A stretch of DNA of 5,259 nt, taken from positions 1 to 5,259 of the forward strand of contig DBQL01000188.1 of NCBI GenBank assembly GCA_002305235.1. Reading direction: 5' to 3'. This document shows positions 1 to 5,259 of the stretch, piece after piece (position 1 is the first letter of the stretch; the number at the start of each line of letters is the position of its first letter). The notes under the pieces are model-generated. The model had not been told where the DNA came from. It searched no databases and worked only from the letters and a program-made list of their open reading frames with translations. Source of the DNA: Prevotella sp. UBA1395 (GTDB taxonomy: Bacteria > Bacteroidota > Bacteroidia > Bacteroidales > Bacteroidaceae). The position numbers were made by a program, and so were the translations under genes.

Positions 1-250
1 CCACCCATTTAATCTTACCATTCGGGAGATGCAGCTCGGCCGTGGTGTTAGGCGGAACGGTAACATTCCATATTATCGATTTACCTTTTCGACGCCACGA
101 ACTCGTCACCAATCCGTACGGACTGTGATGTGAGGCCTCCACGCCAAGACAGTCGGCCACGGAGAAATCGGGAGCCATGACAGTATGCTTGAATCCCGGA
201 GCCTCATCGCTTGCGCAGATACCGCCCATCGACTCGTATGGCCACGCATC
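1..250 (-). pseudogene. GH78 C-terminal domain remnant, out of frame with the N-terminal part
   Basis: This is the second piece of the broken rhamnosidase gene. Reading the minus strand from about 250 downward, one frame off the upstream part, gives DAWPYESMGGICASDEAPGF, then KHTVMAPDF, HHSPYGLVTSSW and NVTVPPNTTAELHLPNG. This order matches the end of GH78 enzymes: the last barrel helix (AW.Y...GGI), the APG[FY]KH loop, the SPYG...S.W strand pair, and the closing V.[IV]PPNTTA...LP strand of the beta-sandwich. No stop occurs before the window edge, so a few residues probably remain outside. No start codon or promoter of its own is evident, so it is unlikely to be expressed separately. Family identity is confident from these motifs. 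The exact upstream boundary is uncertain and lies somewhere in about 240-290. Confidence 0.8.
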
Positions 251-1251
251 CCGCCACCGGGCTTTTGGCAGCGTGTGGCCGCCGTCCACCGGCCATCGTC
301 GAAACCCGGTCGTGTCCAGTCGGCAAACTCCAATCTACTGTCATAGAACTCACCGTCATAGATATTGCTGTATCGCAGCGGGCCATCGGTATTCATCCTC
401 CACGTGGTATCGGTGCGGATAGTCTCCCGATGGCCGTCGGCGTAGTCGATGATCAGGTTCAACCGCAGCCGCGGCAAACCGTAAGAGGTGCGCACGTTGG
501 CTTGGTATTGCTGTCTCGGCGCGAAGAAATAACCGGCCGACACCACCGCGCCGATGGCGTTTCTCGCCTCGAGGAGCGACGTGACGTCATAGCTGTCATA
601 GGCCACCGATCGCGTGAAATCGGTGGGTGCGGGTGTCAACCGGTCGGTACCCACCCGCTGACCGTTAAGAAACAGCGTGTAATAGCCCAAACCGGAAACA
701 TGCACAAAGGCACGTTTCACCTCGCCGTGGGTCCCGAACTCCTTGCGGAAATAGCGGCCGGTACATTTGCTGAACTTCGTGTTGTCATCGTGCTTACCGA
801 GCGAGTCGGTGCCTATCCACTCTCCTGTCCAGTGTTCGTCACCCATGAGTCCGGTGCTCCATTGCTCCGGCGCGCTCCATTCCGTCGTGCCACGGTTGGT
901 CTCTACCCTCACCTTCCAGTAATAAGTGGTGTTGGGTTGCAGTGTCTTGCCGGCGTAATCGATGTATTGCGAGCGGTCGGTAACCACCGTCCGCGAGTCC
1001 CACAAATCTCCCTCGCCCCTGTCTAACCTGTCTGAAGACGATGCCACGAGTATCCGGTACGACCGCTGCACCACCCTGTTCCTGTCGGAAACCAACTGCC
1101 ATCCAAACCTCGGCAAAGGCTCGTCAAGCCCCTGCGGAGCGCGCCTTCCTTCTACGGTGAGCATGCCGAAGCCCACTTTTCCGAGAAGATTCATACTGAG
1201 TAATAACAAGAATACTGTGGCCGTCAGCCTGCCGGGCAAAAGGTGTCTCAT
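1..1251 (-). pseudogene. GH78 alpha-L-rhamnosidase, catalytic domain deleted and frame broken
   Basis: Intact GH78 enzymes remove terminal alpha-L-rhamnose from pectin side chains or glycosides, usually outside the cytoplasm. The start is ATG at 1251, followed by a signal peptide (MRHLLPGRLTATVFLLLLSM). The open frame reaches TTG at 1281, but that codon lies inside the promoter -7 element, so it is unlikely to be used. Residues about 31-135 form an Ig/FnIII-like domain (RRAPQGLDEPLPRFGW, PNTTYYWKVRVE). Residues about 166-325 form the rhamnosidase N-terminal domain (GYYTLFLNGQRVG, IYDGEFYDSRLE, GFDDGRW). About 10-20 codons later the sequence becomes the family's C-terminal domain, read in another frame. 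The first frame runs on as nonsense to a TGA at 106-108. Most of the middle beta domain and the whole (alpha/alpha)6 catalytic barrel, with both catalytic carboxylates, are absent; judged from usual family length, several hundred codons are missing. The product would be inactive. A mis-assembly is possible. The 3' end lies outside the window. Confidence 0.85.
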
Positions 1252-1278
1252 ATTGTCTATTCGTTCTTTTGACGCCGA

Positions 1279-1286
1279 CAAAGTTA
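1279..1286 (-). promoter_or_regulatory. Bacteroidota -7 promoter element of the GH78 gene
   Basis: The minus strand reads TAACTTTG, an exact match to the Bacteroidota consensus TAnnTTTG. It lies 27 bases upstream of the ATG at 1251, giving an inferred leader of roughly 20-25 nt. I find no convincing -33 TTTG at the usual distance, only AT-rich sequence. The element overlaps the TTG at 1279-1281 that would be the alternative start, which supports ATG 1251. The site appears intact although the gene it serves is broken. Confidence 0.6.
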
Positions 1287-1339
1287 AGAAATCAACACAT
1301 TGCTCACATCGAAAAAATGCTTTTTCTACTTTGATTTCT
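1287..1339. repeat. 9-bp inverted repeat beside the GH78 promoter
   Basis: AGAAATCAA at 1287-1295 and TTGATTTCT at 1331-1339 are perfect reverse complements separated by 35 bases. The left arm directly abuts the GH78 -7 element. Within the spacer, GAAAAA (1311-1316) and TTTTTC (1321-1326) can pair around a 4-nt loop. The arrangement could be an operator for a dimeric regulator, but the region is AT-rich and a chance match cannot be excluded. No regulator gene is visible in the window. Confidence 0.35.
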
Positions 1340-1415
1340 ATCCTTTAGCACTATATCAGAAAGATTCCCGCGATAAAAAAGTATCTAAAATACATTCAAT
1401 ATTGTTTTTTTGTCT

Positions 1416-1423
1416 TAACTTTG
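1416..1423 (+). promoter_or_regulatory. Bacteroidota -7 promoter element of the GH43-esterase operon
   Basis: TAACTTTG matches the TAnnTTTG consensus exactly and lies 38 bases before the ATG at 1462. A transcription start near 1427-1430 and a leader of about 32-35 nt are inferred. TTG at 1402-1404 and TTTG at 1409-1412 are too close to serve as a normal -33 element. The expected -33 position, around 1393-1398, reads CATTCA, a poor match, so activation by a regulator is plausible. The leader is A-rich with no Shine-Dalgarno, as is usual in this phylum. Confidence 0.65.
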
Positions 1424-1461
1424 CAGCACAACCTGAACAACTATCTAAAAACAAATAAGAT

Positions 1462-4281
1462 ATGAACAAACTGACTACATTGTTCCTACTGGCAACATTG
1501 CCTTGTCTCGGCGTGTCGGCACAGACAACCATTACCCGCGAACAGGCCGGCGCGATGTACACCACGACATCGCCCACCCGTGTAAGTGTGCACGACCCCT
1601 CGGTGGTATGGGATGCCAACAGCCAACAATACTATATCTTCGGGTCGCATCGTGCACAGGCAAAGTCGAAGGATTTATACCACTGGACCTTCATCTCACC
1701 GTCTATTCCTTGGGGCATTGTCAGTTCGTCAGGAGCAATTCAGCAAGCCAAAAACGAGTTTGCCTTCGACACACCACAGGTGAAAACCGTGACCAAGGGT
1801 GGCGTGAGCCTTGCCCTCCCGGCCTTCAATGCCGAAGACTGGTCGGCACTTTCGTCTGCCAACTACGACATCTCGGGCAACATGTGGGCTCCCGACATCA
1901 TCTATAACAAGGCGATGGGCAAATGGTGCCAGTACCTGAGCATCAACGGCGACAACTGGGGGTCGAGCGTCATCCTGCTCACTGCCGACAAGATCGAGGG
2001 TCCATACGTCTATCAGGCCCCCGTGGTCATCTCCGGATTCAACGGCACCAATGCCAACAGCTATAAGAACACCGACCTCGAGATTGTGCTCGGCACACAG
2101 GCCTCACTGCCCTCGCGCTATGCCAAAGGCACGAGTTGGGGCACCACATGGCCCAACAACATCGACCCATGCGTGTTCTACGACGAGCAGGGCAAGCTGT
2201 GGATGACCTATGGCTCGTGGTCGGGCGGCATCTTTTGCCTTCAGCTTGACGAGAACACCGGACTGCGCGACTACGACGTGACCTATCCTCTCACGGGCAG
2301 CGGAAACAACTATTCGTCTGATCCCTACTTCGGAAAGAAGATCGCCGGCGGCTTTTATGTCTCGGGCGAGGCCTCGTATGTGAAGCACATCGGCAACTAT
2401 TATTACCTTTTCATGACCTACGGCGGACTGGATTCCAAGGGCGGTTACGAGATGGAGGTGTTCCGCTCCGAAAATCCCGACGGACCATACGTGGACCCGC
2501 GCGGCGTGAGTGCCATCTTTACGGCTTACGCGAAAAACTTTGGCTTGGGCGCATCCTACCGCGGAGAGAAAATCCTTGGTGCCTACGGCGACTGGGGATT
2601 CATGACCCAAGGCACCGCGGCCGAGCTGTCGCAAGGCCACAACTCGGCCATCACCGATGCCCAAGGCCGCCATTTCGTGGTGTATCACACGCGTTTCAAC
2701 GACGGCACGGAGGGACATCAGGTGCGTGTGCACCAAATGTTTGTCACGCCGAACGGATGGCTGGCAGCCGCTCCCTTCGAGTTTACCGGTGAGGAAACCA
2801 CCGATGCCGACATTGTCTCGACACAGAAATTCAGTGCCGCGCAGATGACAGGGACCTATCAGATTCTCATCCACAAACAGCTCATGGACTATGCCAACAA
2901 GGAGGTGGTCAAACCGGTGAGCATCACCCTGAACGCCGATGGCACCGTGTCGGGGGCATACACCGGCTCATGGCAGTTGGAAGACGGCAAGGCTTACCTC
3001 TATATTACGGTGGCAGGACTGAAGTATCAGTGCGTGGTGGTGGAGCAAAACATGGAGCCTTACACCATCAAGGCCATCGCCTTTACCGGCGTGAACAACT
3101 ATGGCACCGCGATATGGGGATATAAGATGCAAGACCAATACCGCCTGGCCTACACCGCAAACCGACTCATGCCGGTGAAAGACGGCGACCGGGTGCTCCT
3201 CGACCTCAACCTCATGGGCATCGCCACAGATGGCATCGACGCGGAATGGACCTCGTCAAACCCCGACGTAATCAGCAACACCGGTGTACTCAACGCCTCG
3301 AACATGACGGCCCCGACCATGCCCATAGACCTCACGGTGAAACTCTCCTTGGGCGAATATGTGTACCAAGATACCATCAGCGTGACGGCGGTGCGATCGG
3401 ATGCCGACTACTGGACGGGCGCAAAGGCATACTATCCGTTCGACGCCACACCACTGACCAACGCTTTCAATACCTCGCAGACGGCAACCCTCAAGCAGAA
3501 CGGGGCGGCCACGGCACCCGTGCTGGTGAACGATGCCACCCGGGGTAACAAGGTACTGCACACGTTCTTCGGGGCGGCAGGGCAGGAAAGCTATGTGCAG
3601 ATGCCCAATCCATTGTCGGGATCGGCACTCACCGACGGTTTCAGTGTGTCGTTCATGACCAACCGCTTGGACAACAACCTGTGGGATGACCTGTTCAGTT
3701 TCTACAACACCTCGACAGGAGCGCGACTGTATATGACGGGCAACAGCTATATCGGCTATAACAGCAACACCGGCAACTGGATAGACCTGAACCATCCCTC
3801 TGCCGTGACCACCGGCAATATCGCCGTGGGACAATGGGCAATGGTAACGATGACCATCTCGCGTACGGGCGGACTGAAGCTCTATGTGAACGGAGTTGAG
3901 AAAGCGATTTCGACGGTCAACGGCAGCCAATCGGGCGCGGGCGTCACCACACTGAGCCGTTTCGACTTTGCCGAGGTGGTGAACTTCGTGAGAAACTGCC
4001 CCACGATGTTCTTGGGCTATGGGTCGTTCTGGGGGTCGAGCAATGTGTATTACGACGACCTGATGGTCTTCGACCGTGTGCTCACGGCAGATGATGTCAC
4101 GGCCTTGCACGTGGCAGAGAACAGCGGTCACAACTTCACGGGCATCGACGAGGTGACCACAACAAGGAAGAGCACCGACTCATCTGTCTACAATCTCAAC
4201 GGCCAGCGGGTGGGAACCTCTGTCGACGGTCTGCCACGCGGTATCTATATCAGGCAAGGTAAGAAATTCATCGTCAGATAA
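1462..4281 (+). CDS. Secreted GH43 endo-arabinanase-type hydrolase with Ig-like and LamG domains
   Basis: Predicted to hydrolyse alpha-1,5-L-arabinan, extracellularly or at the cell surface. A signal peptide ends near residue 20 (LPCLGVSA|Q). Residues about 35-445 form a five-bladed GH43 propeller. Its likely catalytic residues are Asp45 (VHDPSVVW, general base), Asp235 (NIDPCVFYDEQGKLWMTYGS, pKa modulator) and Glu303 (SGEASYVKH, general acid). NMWAPD (140-145) and the GHNS histidine His393 are typical of the arabinanase branch, where that histidine helps hold a metal ion. Residues about 455-560 match the GH43 C-terminal beta domain seen in large AbnB-like arabinanases (GTYQILIH...AIWGYKM). 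Residues about 570-648 resemble an atrophied bacterial Ig domain (AEWTSSNPDVISNTGVLNA). Residues about 650-885 resemble a LamG/concanavalin-like module (YYPFD, VGQWAMVTMTISRTGGLKLY, YYDDLMVFDRVL), possibly glycan-binding. The tail YNLNGQRV (910-917)...GIYIRQGKKFIVR is sorting-like. First gene of a two-gene operon. The family is clear; the precise substrate is inferred. Confidence 0.88.
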   Translation: MNKLTTLFLLATLPCLGVSAQTTITREQAGAMYTTTSPTRVSVHDPSVVWDANSQQYYIFGSHRAQAKSKDLYHWTFISPSIPWGIVSSSGAIQQAKNEFAFDTPQVKTVTKGGVSLALPAFNAEDWSALSSANYDISGNMWAPDIIYNKAMGKWCQYLSINGDNWGSSVILLTADKIEGPYVYQAPVVISGFNGTNANSYKNTDLEIVLGTQASLPSRYAKGTSWGTTWPNNIDPCVFYDEQGKLWMTYGSWSGGIFCLQLDENTGLRDYDVTYPLTGSGNNYSSDPYFGKKIAGGFYVSGEASYVKHIGNYYYLFMTYGGLDSKGGYEMEVFRSENPDGPYVDPRGVSAIFTAYAKNFGLGASYRGEKILGAYGDWGFMTQGTAAELSQGHNSAITDAQGRHFVVYHTRFNDGTEGHQVRVHQMFVTPNGWLAAAPFEFTGEETTDADIVSTQKFSAAQMTGTYQILIHKQLMDYANKEVVKPVSITLNADGTVSGAYTGSWQLEDGKAYLYITVAGLKYQCVVVEQNMEPYTIKAIAFTGVNNYGTAIWGYKMQDQYRLAYTANRLMPVKDGDRVLLDLNLMGIATDGIDAEWTSSNPDVISNTGVLNASNMTAPTMPIDLTVKLSLGEYVYQDTISVTAVRSDADYWTGAKAYYPFDATPLTNAFNTSQTATLKQNGAATAPVLVNDATRGNKVLHTFFGAAGQESYVQMPNPLSGSALTDGFSVSFMTNRLDNNLWDDLFSFYNTSTGARLYMTGNSYIGYNSNTGNWIDLNHPSAVTTGNIAVGQWAMVTMTISRTGGLKLYVNGVEKAISTVNGSQSGAGVTTLSRFDFAEVVNFVRNCPTMFLGYGSFWGSSNVYYDDLMVFDRVLTADDVTALHVAENSGHNFTGIDEVTTTRKSTDSSVYNLNGQRVGTSVDGLPRGIYIRQGKKFIVR

Positions 4282-4294
4282 TCCATCACAGACC

Positions 4295-5098
4295 ATGTTA
4301 CGACATTTGCTTCTCGCCCTTGCGCTAATGGCTTGCACCATCGGCACAGCACAAGACACCAACTACCCCGAGAGTCTCCGGATGAACCTCACCGAAGACG
4401 GCTCGGCATATATGGTGGGGTTTTTGGCACCGCAACCCAACGGCACAGCCGTGGTGGTGACACCGGGCGGCGGGTATAAACAGACATCATTAGACAAATA
4501 CTATGCGTGGGCACCGTTCTTCAACCGGATAGGGGTATCGCTCTTCGCCGTGAAATATCGCATGCCCGAAGGCGACCGCACCAAGCCCTTAAGCGATGCC
4601 GGGCGGGCGTTGCAAATCGTTCGCGACAGTGCGTCGGCATGGCATATCTCTCCCGAGAGGATTGGAGTCATGGGTACATCGGCCGGCGGACATCTTGCCT
4701 CGACAATGGCGACGCAAGCTCCCGGGGGCATCAGGCCGGCGTTTCAGATTCTCCTCAGTCCGGTCATCACGATGGGGCGGGTAGGTGCTCACCAAGGGTC
4801 GGTGGAGCGGTTTCTCGGCAAAGATGCCGCCAACAACCGGCTGAGGGCCGACTATTCGAGCAACAAACGGGTGGACGGCAACACGCCTCCCGCGGTGATC
4901 TTTGCCAGTACCGACGACACGACGGTGCCCGTGAAGCACAACGCAATGGCCTATTATGAGGCGATGGTCACGGCGGGGCGCCCGGTGTCGATACACCTCT
5001 TCCCCGATGGCGGGCACAACGGCACGAGCTTGGTGAGCTTCCGCTATCACCGGGCGATGGAGGCGGTGATCGAGGCTTGGCTCAACGGGCTGTGGTGA
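4295..5098 (+). CDS. Secreted alpha/beta-hydrolase esterase (BD-FAE / acetylxylan-esterase-like)
   Basis: Likely removes acetyl or feruloyl esters from plant polysaccharide, exposing it to the neighbouring glycosidases. The fold is marked by PGGGY (57-61, oxyanion-hole loop), a GxSxG nucleophile elbow GTSAGG with Ser129, DDTTVP with the probable acid Asp208, and DGGHNG with His241, so the Ser-Asp-His triad is complete. Flanking phrases (FAVKYRMP, ISPERIGVMGTSAGGHLAST, TPPAVIFASTDD) fit the PGGGY-type esterases common in Bacteroidota xylan and pectin loci. The length of 267 residues is full for a single-domain enzyme. The N-terminus is a signal peptide ending GTA|Q. Cys14 gives a weak lipobox (LMAC), but no acidic lipoprotein-export signal follows, so periplasmic or secreted is favoured over lipoprotein. 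The start ATG lies 13 bases after the GH43 stop with no terminator or promoter between, so co-transcription and translational coupling are likely. Unlike the GH43 protein it lacks the C-terminal tail. The exact ester substrate cannot be read from the sequence. Confidence 0.85.
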   Translation: MLRHLLLALALMACTIGTAQDTNYPESLRMNLTEDGSAYMVGFLAPQPNGTAVVVTPGGGYKQTSLDKYYAWAPFFNRIGVSLFAVKYRMPEGDRTKPLSDAGRALQIVRDSASAWHISPERIGVMGTSAGGHLASTMATQAPGGIRPAFQILLSPVITMGRVGAHQGSVERFLGKDAANNRLRADYSSNKRVDGNTPPAVIFASTDDTTVPVKHNAMAYYEAMVTAGRPVSIHLFPDGGHNGTSLVSFRYHRAMEAVIEAWLNGLW

Positions 5099-5118
5099 GC
5101 AGGAGAAGGGGGGGGAGA

Positions 5119-5139
5119 GGCTGCTGCCGAGCAGCAGCC
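5119..5139 (+). terminator. GC-rich hairpin after the esterase, possible terminator
   Basis: GGCTGCTGC (5119-5127) and GCAGCAGCC (5131-5139) form a perfect 9-bp stem around the 3-nt loop CGA, 20 bases past the esterase stop. The stem is strong, but what follows is CACACAACCCC rather than a T-run, and the reverse strand has only a C-run. It is therefore not a canonical intrinsic terminator. It may stall polymerase, mark the mRNA 3' end after processing, or protect the transcript from exonucleases. An eight-G run at 5108-5115 precedes it. Confidence 0.4.
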
Positions 5140-5155
5140 CACACAACCCCAAAAA

Positions 5156-5233
5156 CCCGAAGCACGAAAAACTAAACCCGAAACACGAAAAACAAAAAAT
5201 CGAAGCACGAAAAACAAAAGAGATAACGAAAAC
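5156..5233. repeat. Imperfect tandem repeat, period about 21-22 bp
   Basis: The core CGAAGCACGAAAAAC occurs at 5158-5172 and identically at 5201-5215. A one-mismatch copy (CGAAACACGAAAAAC) lies at 5179-5193. Starts are 21 and 22 bases apart, and the linkers are A-rich (CTAAACC, AAAAAAT). A decayed fourth copy (ACGAAAAC, 5226-5233) continues the rhythm. The array is almost free of T on the plus strand. It has no coding sense: the hydrophobic minus-strand reading is only the translation of TTTTTCGTG-type repeats. The function is unknown; it may be an intergenic repeat or a relic of slippage. Confidence 0.7.
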
Positions 5234-5259
5234 AAGAAAACCAAGCTGAGGAACCCAAG

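Noticed and set aside
211..1026. A 271-codon open frame on the plus strand
   Set aside because: It lies antisense to the GH78 N-terminal domains, which show clear family motifs. Its translation has no recognisable domain, and the moderate-GC codon pattern of the real gene explains the openness.
1252..1281. Extended N-terminus of the GH78 gene from TTG at 1281
   Set aside because: The TTG is part of the -7 promoter element, and the ten extra residues (SASKERIDN) would precede an otherwise normal signal peptide. ATG at 1251 is the better start.
2104..2874. A 256-codon minus-strand open frame inside the GH43 gene
   Set aside because: It is antisense to the catalytic propeller, has no promoter or family motifs, and is rich in His/Arg/Val as expected for shadow frames.
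3256..4131. A 291-codon minus-strand open frame inside the GH43 gene
   Set aside because: It is antisense to the Ig-like and LamG-like modules, with no recognisable motif and shadow-type composition.
4334..4336. Cys14 of the esterase as a lipoprotein acylation site
   Set aside because: The preceding residues LMA are a weak lipobox, the following residues TIGTAQ lack the acidic export signal, and a good signal peptidase I site (GTA|Q) lies just after.
5047..5244. A 65-codon minus-strand frame encoding a hydrophobic, membrane-like peptide
   Set aside because: The Phe/Leu/Val-rich stretch is just the translation of the TTTTTCGTG-type tandem repeat, followed by hairpin and C-run sequence, and it overlaps the esterase end.
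1..5259. Mobile element, CRISPR array, tRNA, toxin-antitoxin or phage genes
   Set aside because: No transposase motif, terminal inverted repeats with target duplication, regularly spaced palindromic repeats with unique spacers, or tRNA-like fold was seen. The 3' repeat has spacers too short and too similar for CRISPR.

Overview
The window looks like part of a plant-polysaccharide (pectin side-chain) utilisation locus from a Bacteroidota genome, most likely a Prevotella-like member of the Bacteroidales. Three things point there. Promoter -7 elements of the form TAnnTTTG (exactly TAACTTTG, twice) lie upstream of the two divergent genes. Shine-Dalgarno sequences are absent before every start. 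The large secreted enzyme ends in a YNLNGQRV...GIYI..GKKFIVR tail, which is common on secreted Prevotella proteins. Genus is an inference; no rRNA or other marker is present.

Layout. Positions 1-1251 (minus strand) hold a broken GH78 alpha-L-rhamnosidase gene. Its signal peptide, Ig/FnIII-like domain and rhamnosidase N-terminal domain read in one frame. Close to position 250 the sequence jumps directly into the family's C-terminal domain in a different frame, so the whole catalytic (alpha/alpha)6 barrel is absent. The left edge cuts the C-terminal fragment. Positions 1252-1461 are a divergent regulatory region with a -7 element for each side. The two elements are embedded in a perfect 11-bp inverted repeat, and other inverted and direct repeats lie nearby. 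Positions 1462-4281 (plus) encode a 939-residue secreted GH43 endo-arabinanase-type enzyme with a GH43 C-terminal domain, an Ig-like domain, a LamG-like domain and a sorting-like tail. Thirteen bases later, 4295-5098 (plus) encodes a 267-residue secreted alpha/beta-hydrolase esterase of the PGGGY/GTSAGG type, almost certainly co-transcribed. Positions 5099-5259 are non-coding and contain a G-run, a strong GC-rich hairpin without a U-tract, and an imperfect tandem repeat with a period of about 21-22 bp that runs towards the right edge.

Working together: the arabinanase would cut alpha-1,5-arabinan, the esterase would remove ester groups that block glycosidases, and an intact rhamnosidase would have removed terminal rhamnose. 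These are complementary steps on rhamnogalacturonan-I or similar pectic material. Here the rhamnosidase step is apparently lost, or has been lost in the assembly. I see no transporter, SusC/D pair, regulator, mobile element, CRISPR array, tRNA or rRNA, and no evidence for a novel multi-gene system. The items most worth checking are the internal deletion in the GH78 gene, the mirrored divergent promoters and the 3' tandem repeat.
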